Part shown: in pieces, positions 53,460 through 59,994 of the stretch
Numbering within the stretch: position 1 is the first letter of the stretch
How the letters are laid out: every line of letters starts with the position of its first letter
Assembly: GCA_934630855.1 (NCBI GenBank)
Contig: CAKTWW010000006.1
Span: 1 to 64,000, forward strand
Direction of reading: 5' to 3'
From: an uncultured Collinsella sp.
Lineage (GTDB): Bacteria; Actinomycetota; Coriobacteriia; Coriobacteriales; Coriobacteriaceae
Length of the DNA: 64,000 nucleotides
The notes under the pieces: generated by a model
What the model saw: the letters and a program-made list of their open reading frames with translations, nothing else
Told to the model about the DNA's origin: nothing
The model's database searches: none
Position numbers and translations under genes: made by a program

Positions 53460-54167
53460 ATGCCCCAGATTGATGATGCCGAGCTGTTTGGCAATGCCGA
53501 GGATCAGCGCGCGTACGAGGACTTTTGCGCCAATCAGGAGGCGGTCGAGAAGTTCACGCTCGACAAGCCTGCGCTCGTCTGCCGCTGGCGCATGTCTAAC
53601 AAAAAGGTGCCCATGCTCAACCGTCACATTCGCGCGCTGTCCGAGCGCCTGGTGCAGGGCGAGCCGCTTACCCATAACATGCTCAGCTGGGCCAAGCAGC
53701 ACGTTGAGTGGTCGCTTGCCGAGGGCGACTACACCGCCCGCGACGGTGTGCTCATGTTGGTGATCGACGTTAACGGCAACGCCGCCATGACGGTGGGCGA
53801 GTACGAGCCGCTGGCCGACACCTCGGCCAAGGCGCTGCGTGCACGCTCTGCCGAGGCCCGATCCGAGGCCGACGAGACCGGCGTGGCGCCCGAGCTGCTC
53901 GCCGCCGTCAACAACGGCGAGCTGGCCTTTGTGGCGCCGGAGGACGAGTGCCTGTGCGGCACGGCGACGCTTATCGAGCAGCTGGCGCAGACCAAGGACA
54001 TGCCGGTCACGCGCGTGGATATTCCCGCGCAGCTCAAGGGCGCGCTGTTCCTGGTGAGCGACGAGCACGGCGTGGTCCCCGCCAACGACGCCGACGCCGC
54101 CGAGGCAGACGCCGCCACGGTCGCCTTCTTCGCCGACGGCTATGAAAAGCTCCGTGCCCGCCGCTAA
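53460..54167 (+). CDS. Unknown soluble protein
   Basis: The 235-residue product is not recognised. It begins with an acidic helix, has a conserved-looking block (CRWRMSNKKVPMLNRHIRAL...WAKQHVEWSLA), then an Ala/Glu-rich helical centre and an alpha/beta end (TRVDIPAQLKGALFLVSDEHG). An ATG at 53436 is also in frame with GAGGA before it; 53460 is preferred because of AAAGG. The window has no close relative. Confidence 0.6.
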   Translation: MPQIDDAELFGNAEDQRAYEDFCANQEAVEKFTLDKPALVCRWRMSNKKVPMLNRHIRALSERLVQGEPLTHNMLSWAKQHVEWSLAEGDYTARDGVLMLVIDVNGNAAMTVGEYEPLADTSAKALRARSAEARSEADETGVAPELLAAVNNGELAFVAPEDECLCGTATLIEQLAQTKDMPVTRVDIPAQLKGALFLVSDEHGVVPANDADAAEADAATVAFFADGYEKLRARR

Positions 54168-54202
54168 ATGATTATTCTGGGACGGGGATTAAATAATCAT
54201 TT
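54166..54202. terminator. Hairpin with GGGACGGGG loop
   Basis: AAATGATTATT and AATAATCATTT enclose CTGGGACGGGGATTA, starting at the stop of the preceding gene. The loop is like that at 43619 but the stems are unrelated. Confidence 0.65.
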
Positions 54203-54345
54203 TGGTCGCCGTGCCCGTCGCGAGTGCGAGGCGGACAAAACGCCCCGTTCGCGAACAGTTCTGTCACCTTGGCGCCGTGCGCGGCGCACATCTGCAGTTT
54301 CGCGGCCATAATGGTGGCAAGACAACCGAGAGGGGAGCGGGATCC

Positions 54346-55017
54346 ATGGCGCTGATCTATATCGTTGAGGACGACGAGCCCATCCGTCGCGAGCTCGCCG
54401 ACATTCTGGCCCGTGCCGGGTTTGAGGTCGAGGCCTGCGAATCGTTCGAGCACGTCTCGCGCGACATCCTTGCCGCCGCACCCGATCTGGTGCTGCTCGA
54501 CCTCACGCTTCCCATCAAGGATGGCCAGCATATCTGCCACGAAGTCCGCCGCGAATCCGAGGTTCCCATCATCGTCCTCACGTCGCGTACGACCGAGATT
54601 GACGAGGTCATGGCCATGACGCTCGGCGCGGACGACTTTGTCCCCAAGCCCTACAGCGCGCGCGTGCTCGTGGCGCGCATCAACGCGCTGCTGCGTCGCA
54701 CCGCGGCGGCCGGCGAGCGCAGCACGCTTGTCCACAAGGGGCTGGAGCTCGACCTCGCCCGCTCCGCAGTCACCAATACGACAACCGGCGACAACATCGA
54801 GCTCACCAAAAACGAGCTGCGCATTCTGTCGCTGCTCCTGAGTCGTGCGGGCAAAATCGTCTCGCGCTCGGCCATCATGCAGGACCTGTGGGACTCCGAC
54901 GCCTTTGTGGACGACAATACGCTTACCGTCAACATCAACCGCCTGCGCACCACGCTCGAAAAAATCGGTATCAAGGGGTATCTGACCACGCACCGCGGTC
55001 AGGGCTATTCGGTCTAG
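54346..55017 (+). CDS. OmpR-family response regulator (BceR-like)
   Basis: The 223-residue regulator has a receiver with the acidic pair VEDDEP, the phospho-accepting Asp in LVLLDLTLP, and the switch residues TSRTTEI and PKPYSA. The winged helix (SLLLSRAGKIVSRS...TVNINRLRTTLEKIG) binds DNA. GAGAGGGGAG precedes the ATG. It is followed by a short-sensor kinase gene after nine bases, the usual BceRS pair. Confidence 0.93.
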   Translation: MALIYIVEDDEPIRRELADILARAGFEVEACESFEHVSRDILAAAPDLVLLDLTLPIKDGQHICHEVRRESEVPIIVLTSRTTEIDEVMAMTLGADDFVPKPYSARVLVARINALLRRTAAAGERSTLVHKGLELDLARSAVTNTTTGDNIELTKNELRILSLLLSRAGKIVSRSAIMQDLWDSDAFVDDNTLTVNINRLRTTLEKIGIKGYLTTHRGQGYSV

Positions 55018-55026
55018 GGACCGTCC

Positions 55027-56070
55027 ATGTCGTTTGCCAAGTTCTTTAAAGACGCGCTGCTTCCCGTCGCTGTGTGGACGTGCGGCGTACTGCTGAGCTG
55101 CTTTGTGCTGACGGTTGCCGGCGCTCCCGTTTCCATCGTGGTTGTGGCGGTCGGCGTGTCCTTTATCTTTGGCATACTCGGCATTGTGATCGAGTACGCG
55201 CGCCGTCGTCGCTTTTTGCATCAGCTGGAGCGCGCGGCCGAGGAGTTGGAAAGCCCCGCATGGGTGCAGGAGATGGTGCAGTGTCCGGCCTATGCGGAGG
55301 GCGAACTCGAGTACGAAGTCTTGCGCCGCGTGGGCAAGGCGGCTTGCGATGAGGTGGCGGAAGGCCGTCGCCAGACCGATGACTATCGCGACTATATCGA
55401 GAGCTGGGTTCACGAGGCCAAACTGCCCTTGGCGGCAGCTCATCTGATTCTGGAAAACCTGGACGGCAGCGCGGATGACTTGTCGCGCGTGGATGACCTA
55501 GGTCGCGAGCTCGCCCGCGTGGAGCGTTACATCGATCAGGCGCTCTACTATGCGCGCTCGGAAGTCGTGGAGCGTGACTATCTAATTCGTCGTTGGGATC
55601 TTAAGACCCTAGTGACGGGCGCGATTAAGGCCAACGCGCGCGAACTTATCGCGGCGCACGTGGCGCCGGTGTGCGAGAACCTCGACTTCGAGGTGTTCAC
55701 GGACGAGAAATGGCTCGAATTTATCCTGGGCCAGCTCATCCAGAACAGCATTAAATATGCGCGCGAGGACGGCGCGAATATCGTGTTTTCGGGTGCGCTG
55801 CTGGACGAGGGCCTGGCGAGCGAGCGCATTGAGCTCACCGTTGCCGACAACGGTTGCGGCGTGAGTGCAGCCGACCTGCCGCGCGTGTTCGAAAAGGGCT
55901 TTACCGGCGACAACGGCCGCACCACCAAGCGTGCAACGGGCATCGGCCTCTACCTGGTGGCGCGCCTATGCTCAAAAATGGGCATCGACGTCACCGCAGC
56001 ATCGGAGCCGGGTGAAGGCTTCACCGTAACCTTCGCCTTCTCAACGAACAAGTTCCAATACTTCGAGTAG
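55027..56070 (+). CDS. Intramembrane-sensing histidine kinase (BceS-like)
   Basis: The 347-residue kinase has two membrane helices (about 11-31 and 36-56) with almost no extracellular loop, like kinases that sense peptide antibiotics through an ABC transporter. The phospho-acceptor His is in SWVHEAKLPLAAAH, the N box is LIQNSIKYARED, and ADNGCGV and GIGLYLV complete the ATP site. In other bacteria a BceAB transporter is next to such a pair; none is present here. Confidence 0.92.
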   Translation: MSFAKFFKDALLPVAVWTCGVLLSCFVLTVAGAPVSIVVVAVGVSFIFGILGIVIEYARRRRFLHQLERAAEELESPAWVQEMVQCPAYAEGELEYEVLRRVGKAACDEVAEGRRQTDDYRDYIESWVHEAKLPLAAAHLILENLDGSADDLSRVDDLGRELARVERYIDQALYYARSEVVERDYLIRRWDLKTLVTGAIKANARELIAAHVAPVCENLDFEVFTDEKWLEFILGQLIQNSIKYAREDGANIVFSGALLDEGLASERIELTVADNGCGVSAADLPRVFEKGFTGDNGRTTKRATGIGLYLVARLCSKMGIDVTAASEPGEGFTVTFAFSTNKFQYFE

Positions 56071-56095
56071 GCTCGCTTCTGCTGTTATTCTCTGG

Positions 56096-56121
56096 GCTAT
56101 GTTTACGTTCGGGAACATAGC
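56096..56121 (+). promoter_or_regulatory. hipBA operator 1
   Basis: GCTATGTT and AACATAGC frame a near-palindrome with centre TTACGTTCGGG. It is the upstream-most of four related sites. Confidence 0.75.
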
Positions 56122-56137
56122 TGAAGCAGCGGGCGCA

Positions 56138-56157
56138 ATGTTCCCGAACGTGAATAT
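56138..56157 (+). promoter_or_regulatory. hipBA operator 2
   Basis: ATGTTCCCG pairs with CGTGAATAT around AA, with two mismatches to the consensus ATGTTCCCG-N2-CGGGAACAT. Confidence 0.65.
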
Positions 56158-56173
56158 AGGTGTTACCTGGAAA

Positions 56174-56199
56174 GCAATGTTCCCGTTCGGGAACATTGC
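56174..56199 (+). promoter_or_regulatory. hipBA operator 3
   Basis: A perfect 26-base palindrome (half-site GCAATGTTCCCG). It is the best match of the four. A candidate -10, TATACT, lies just downstream at 56210-56215. Confidence 0.82.
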
Positions 56200-56213
56200 T
56201 ATATAGTTCTATA

Positions 56214-56237
56214 CTATGTTCACGAATGGGAACATAG
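56214..56237 (+). promoter_or_regulatory. hipBA operator 4
   Basis: CTATGTTCACG and GGGAACATAG frame this site, which overlaps the probable -10 and transcription start and would block RNA polymerase when bound. Confidence 0.75.
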
Positions 56238-56249
56238 CTAAGGGGCGAC

Positions 56250-56540
56250 ATGAGAACGGTGAGAACGACTAAAGTGCTCGATGGGCGTATCAAACTCAAG
56301 CCGTCAGAAACTGCTTTCTCGGAGCGCATGGTTTTTGATCCGGGCGAGATGGGGAAGGCCCTTAGGCTTAGAAGACGTGAACTTGGTCTGACTCAACGCG
56401 ATGTCGCGACTATGACGGGCCGCAGCCTTCGTGTGATCGGCGACATCGAGCGGGGGCGGACAACGGTCGAAATCGGTGTCATTTTCGACTACGCCTCCAT
56501 CGTGGATATCGATTTTATTCTGAAGGTGAGGGGAAAATAA
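56250..56540 (+). CDS. hipB: HipB-like XRE antitoxin
   Basis: The 96-residue protein has a Cro/CI helix-turn-helix (MGKALRLRRRELGLTQRDVATMTGRSLRVIGDIERGR in pattern) ending in a short beta strand (FILKVRG), as in HipB. HipB binds its operators and holds HipA inactive. The gene overlaps hipA by one base, and four operators lie upstream. Residues before about 30 are an extra N-terminal extension. Confidence 0.88.
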   Translation: MRTVRTTKVLDGRIKLKPSETAFSERMVFDPGEMGKALRLRRRELGLTQRDVATMTGRSLRVIGDIERGRTTVEIGVIFDYASIVDIDFILKVRGK

Positions 56541-57832
56541 TGGGTGGCGCGCTGTTCGTTCATCGTGAGTTTAAGGGGTCCTACCAGCTAGTTGGCATAT
56601 TGGAAGAGAATGCTGGGCTTCCGCTATTCACCTATGTCCCCGAGTACCTCGAGAATGTTGACGCGGCTCCGATTTCGTCCTCGTTGCCCTTGTCGGCCGA
56701 GGCGTTCAGCCCGGACGTAACGAGCTCCTTTTTCTCCGGCATTATTCCAGAGGGACAGCTCAACAGAGACCTTGAGAAAAAGGCTCGGGCGGAACGCGGC
56801 GATTACTTTAAGGTCCTCGATTTGGTGCGCAACGAACCCGTCGGCGCTTTGATTTTGACGCGAGAACCGTCGGCCGACGGTCTCGAAATGAACTATGAGG
56901 GGATAGGGGAGAAGCAGCTGAACAAGCTGGCGTACGCGCCAGCGGAGGTGGCCTTTGGTCTTGCGCTCGAGAGTCGAATTTCCCTTGCAGGCGCCCAGGC
57001 GAAAATCGGCCTGTACCATACAGGTGATGACCCATGCGGCGGATGGTATCTACCCCACGGGGCGGCTCCGTCGACACATATCCTCAAAGCGGGGTCGAAA
57101 GCGTTTCCGGGCGAGACGGTTTGTGAAGCGATGTGCGTGAGAGCTGCTTCGCTGGTGGATCTATCAACCGAGGAGTGCTTTCTAATTCGAGTTGAAGATG
57201 CCGAACCGATAATTGCCGTAAAACGATTTGACCGAGCGATGTCCGGCGCCGGGCACTCGGTCGACGGGCTGCCGGTTCCAAGTCGTCTGCACCAGGAGGA
57301 CATTTGTCAGGCAAAAGGCATTTCGCGCGAGCTTAAATATGAGCCAACGGGCGTCAATTACCTGGGGCTTATCGTCGACGCGGTACGAAGGGCGTCGACG
57401 AATCAAATGGAGGATAGGTTCCTTGTTGGCTATAACCAACTGTTCGATTATGCCGTAGGAAACTGCGACAACCATCTTAAGAATTGGTCACTCGTGTGGG
57501 ACGAGGACTGGAAGCAAGTGAGGTTGGCGCCGCTCTACGACGTGTTGTGTACAACGATTTACCCCAATCTTGTTCGCGAGATGGGGGTTTCGTTTGGCGG
57601 AAGTCGAAAAATCGATGATGTGACTCGCGAGTCGGTGTTGAGGCAAATGGCCGAGGCGGGTTTGCCCCAGGGGATCGTCACCGGAATGATTAACGACACC
57701 TGCAGTGAGGTGCCAGACGCACTGAGAGATGCAGCGCGCAGCCTCAAAGAAGAAGGTTTCCCCGAGGCAGAGGCGATGTTCGATAAGATCATTCCAGAAG
57801 TAAAAACCCGCTTAAACAAAATCGCCCCATAA
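56540..57832 (+). CDS. hipA: HipA-family serine/threonine kinase toxin
   Basis: The 430-residue protein is a full HipA kinase. The N-terminal domain has SGIIPEGQLNR; the P-loop serine lies in SLAGAQAKIGL; the catalytic Asp lies in VGNCDNHLKNW, and the metal-binding Asp in APLYDVLC. E. coli HipA phosphorylates GltX and stops translation, giving persistence. The target here is not known. It lies directly after hipB. Confidence 0.92.
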   Translation: MGGALFVHREFKGSYQLVGILEENAGLPLFTYVPEYLENVDAAPISSSLPLSAEAFSPDVTSSFFSGIIPEGQLNRDLEKKARAERGDYFKVLDLVRNEPVGALILTREPSADGLEMNYEGIGEKQLNKLAYAPAEVAFGLALESRISLAGAQAKIGLYHTGDDPCGGWYLPHGAAPSTHILKAGSKAFPGETVCEAMCVRAASLVDLSTEECFLIRVEDAEPIIAVKRFDRAMSGAGHSVDGLPVPSRLHQEDICQAKGISRELKYEPTGVNYLGLIVDAVRRASTNQMEDRFLVGYNQLFDYAVGNCDNHLKNWSLVWDEDWKQVRLAPLYDVLCTTIYPNLVREMGVSFGGSRKIDDVTRESVLRQMAEAGLPQGIVTGMINDTCSEVPDALRDAARSLKEEGFPEAEAMFDKIIPEVKTRLNKIAP

Positions 57833-57860
57833 AAAGCGTGCCGCCCCACCCAAACAAAAA

Positions 57861-57896
57861 CGTGCCGCCCCAAACGGGGCGGCACGCCATCTTTTT
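57861..57896 (+). terminator. Terminator after hipA
   Basis: CGTGCCGCCCC-AAA-CGGGGCGGCACG followed by a T-rich run (CCATCTTTTT). The left arm is repeated 25 bases upstream. Confidence 0.85.
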
Positions 57897-57927
57897 ATCA
57901 GCCAACTCGCTGAAGTAAGGCTGCGAA

Positions 57928-58020
57928 GGTCGCGGGGCCGGGAGGGGTTTCCTAAGGGCACATCCCGCAGCCGCAACGCGGCGAGGACGTGCCCGTGGAA
58001 ACCCCGCAGGCCCCGCGACC
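57928..58020. repeat. 93-bp nested palindrome beside uspA
   Basis: GGTCGCGGGGCC pairs with GGCCCCGCGACC at the ends, then GGGGTTTCC with GGAAACCCC, GGGCAC with GTGCCC, and a central GCCGC/GCGGC hairpin. It lies between hipA and uspA and suits a structured RNA or terminator for uspA. Confidence 0.75.
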
Positions 58021-58033
58021 GGTGGGAGCAACG

Positions 58034-58471
58034 CTACTTCACGACCAAAATGTCGCAGTCCGTATTGCGCAGCAGGAACGTCGAAATCGAGCCCAGCAGC
58101 GCATACTTGATCGAGGACAGGCCGCGGGCGCCGCAGAGCACCAGATCGGGCTTGACCACGTCGAGCATCTCGTCCTTGAGCGTCTCGCGAATGCGGCCGG
58201 CGCGAATCATGACTTCGACCTCGGGAATATCGGGATTGGCCTTGGCCTCTTCGAGCTGCTTGGCGATGGAGTTGTTAAAGGCCTCCTCCAAGCCGTTGAC
58301 TAGGTCGACCGGATAAGCCCCTGCGCTCTCGAGCGCTGTGGAATCGATCACGTGGCCGATAATCAGCTTGGCGCCGTTGTTTGCGGCGACCTTGATGGCG
58401 CGTGCGAGCACAAAATCCTGCTGCTCAGTACCGTCGAGTGAAACAAATACCTTGGTGTAGCCCTCGTTCAT
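58034..58471 (-). CDS. Universal stress protein (UspA family)
   Basis: The 145-residue protein has the USP fold with the ATP-binding pattern G-x2-G-x9-GS in LCGARGLSSIKYALLGSIS, the early Asp in FVSLDGTEQQD, and the conserved end CDILVVK. It may help survival in stress or energy limitation. GGAGGAAA precedes the ATG. Its 3' side borders the nested palindrome. Confidence 0.9.
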   Translation of the reverse strand: MNEGYTKVFVSLDGTEQQDFVLARAIKVAANNGAKLIIGHVIDSTALESAGAYPVDLVNGLEEAFNNSIAKQLEEAKANPDIPEVEVMIRAGRIRETLKDEMLDVVKPDLVLCGARGLSSIKYALLGSISTFLLRNTDCDILVVK

Positions 58472-58721
58472 GGTTTCCTCCTTGGTCTATCGCACGGGCG
58501 CGGGGCTCGTGCGTCGGGCGGGCGCGGGTGCGTGGGCCGCCGGACACTTTACCTTGTTGCAGTTATACCCAAGGATTTCGGTTTGACTGCCTGCAATTCT
58601 GTGAACGGGCGAGATTTTTGGTAAGGGTTGGCATGTGCGTGCCGTCAACGGTTGATAATGGGACATCGCCCGCACCGTCCGCAGAAACATTTATCGGCGG
58701 GTGTTAAACGAGGGGGTCCCT

Positions 58722-59702
58722 TTGGATATTATCGAGCTTCTAAAATCTGCCTTCATGGGTCTGGTCGAGGGCATCACCGAATGGCTGCCTGTTTCGTCGA
58801 CGGGTCACATGATCTTGGTGGACGAGTTCGTCAAGATGAACGTGAGCGAGACGTTCTGGAATATGTTCCTGGTCGTGATTCAGCTTGGCGCCATTCTGGC
58901 CGTCTGCGTGCTGTTCTTCCATGAGCTCAATCCGTTCTCGCCCAGCAAAGGCAAGGAAGGCCGTCGCGACACGTGGGTGCTGTGGGGCAAGATCGTGCTC
59001 GGTTGCATTCCCGCCGCGGCGATTGGTCTGCCGCTTAACGACTGGATGGAGGAGCATTTCTACAACGCTCCCGTCGTGGCGCTGGCACTCATCGTGTACG
59101 GCGTGCTGTTTATCGTGATCGAGAACTGGCGTGCCCGCAAACGTGATGAGGCCGACTTTGCCGGTTCGTTTGGCTCTCGTGCCGTGGTGGCGGACGGACG
59201 TCCCGCCGGCGCCCACTTTGCGGCGCCTGCTGCGGCTGTCGCCGAGGACGAGGGCGATGGCGAGGACCTCGACTTTGGCTCCATCACGACACTCGAGGAC
59301 CTGAACTGGAAGACGGCGTTGGGCATCGGCTGCTTCCAGGTGCTCTCGCTGGTGCCGGGTACGTCCCGCTCCGGTTCCACCATCATCGGCGGCCTGCTGT
59401 TGGGCTGCACGCGTTCGGTGGCGTCCAAGTTCACGTTCTTCCTGGCTATCCCCGTCATGTTTGGCGCGAGCGCCCTCAAGCTAGTCAAGTACTTCATAAA
59501 GGGCGGTACTTTCGGCACCAACGAGATTGCCATTCTGGGTGTTGGCTGCGTTGTTGCCTTCGTGGTTTCGCTCATTGCCATTAAGTGGCTCATGGGCTTT
59601 GTCCGTCGTCACGACTTCAAGTGCTTCGGCGTCTACCGCATTGTCCTGGGTATCGTGGTCCTTGCATACTTCTTCATCCTGGAGCCTATGCTCGGCCTGT
59701 AG
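58722..59702 (+). CDS. uppP: Undecaprenyl-diphosphate phosphatase (BacA/UppP)
   Basis: UppP removes a phosphate from undecaprenyl diphosphate, recycling the lipid carrier of wall synthesis and giving bacitracin tolerance. Signature motifs are EGITEWLPVSSTGHM and PGTSRSGSTIIGGLLLG, and about seven membrane helices are present. A cytoplasmic insertion of about 60 residues (rich in Ala, Asp and Glu) makes it 326 residues instead of about 270. The TTG at 58722 is preferred because AGGGGG lies just upstream; GTG at 58701 has none. Confidence 0.93.
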   Translation: MDIIELLKSAFMGLVEGITEWLPVSSTGHMILVDEFVKMNVSETFWNMFLVVIQLGAILAVCVLFFHELNPFSPSKGKEGRRDTWVLWGKIVLGCIPAAAIGLPLNDWMEEHFYNAPVVALALIVYGVLFIVIENWRARKRDEADFAGSFGSRAVVADGRPAGAHFAAPAAAVAEDEGDGEDLDFGSITTLEDLNWKTALGIGCFQVLSLVPGTSRSGSTIIGGLLLGCTRSVASKFTFFLAIPVMFGASALKLVKYFIKGGTFGTNEIAILGVGCVVAFVVSLIAIKWLMGFVRRHDFKCFGVYRIVLGIVVLAYFFILEPMLGL

Positions 59703-59750
59703 CCCAGTCGACACTGCGCGGCGACCAGAACGACAACTTGTCATTCAAAG

Positions 59751-59784
59751 GGGGCGGCATGACCAAAAGGTCTATGCCGTCCCC
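59751..59784 (+). terminator. Terminator after uppP, related to the nested-hairpin family
   Basis: GGGGCGGCAT and ATGCCGTCCCC pair, with an inner GACC/GGTC, then TTTT. The inner sequence and the following bases (CATGACC...AGGTCTATGCC) match the centre of copy C at 62896-62998. Confidence 0.78.
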
Positions 59785-59910
59785 TTTTCATGCCAATTTG
59801 TTCGCCCTGGCCGCCGCTCGCTACCGTTGCCATGACATCGGTGGCTCCGTGATTGGCTCAATGGGGCGGGCCTGACGATCGCGCGCGGAGTCGTGGTGTG
59901 ATTTGCGTCG

Positions 59911-59933
59911 GTGTCCGCGCGGCTCGGTATACT
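59911..59933 (+). promoter_or_regulatory. GTGTCCGCGCGG motif with TATACT hexamer (pcrA promoter)
   Basis: GTGTCCGCGCGGC with TATACT at 59928-59933, in the same spacing as at 14933-14955. The pcrA start follows after about 60 bases. Confidence 0.55.
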
Positions 59934-59994
59934 GGTACGGCTCAAGCTATGGCGCTGCCCGCAGGCGCGCCGTCCGTCAGATGAGGAGTCGCCC

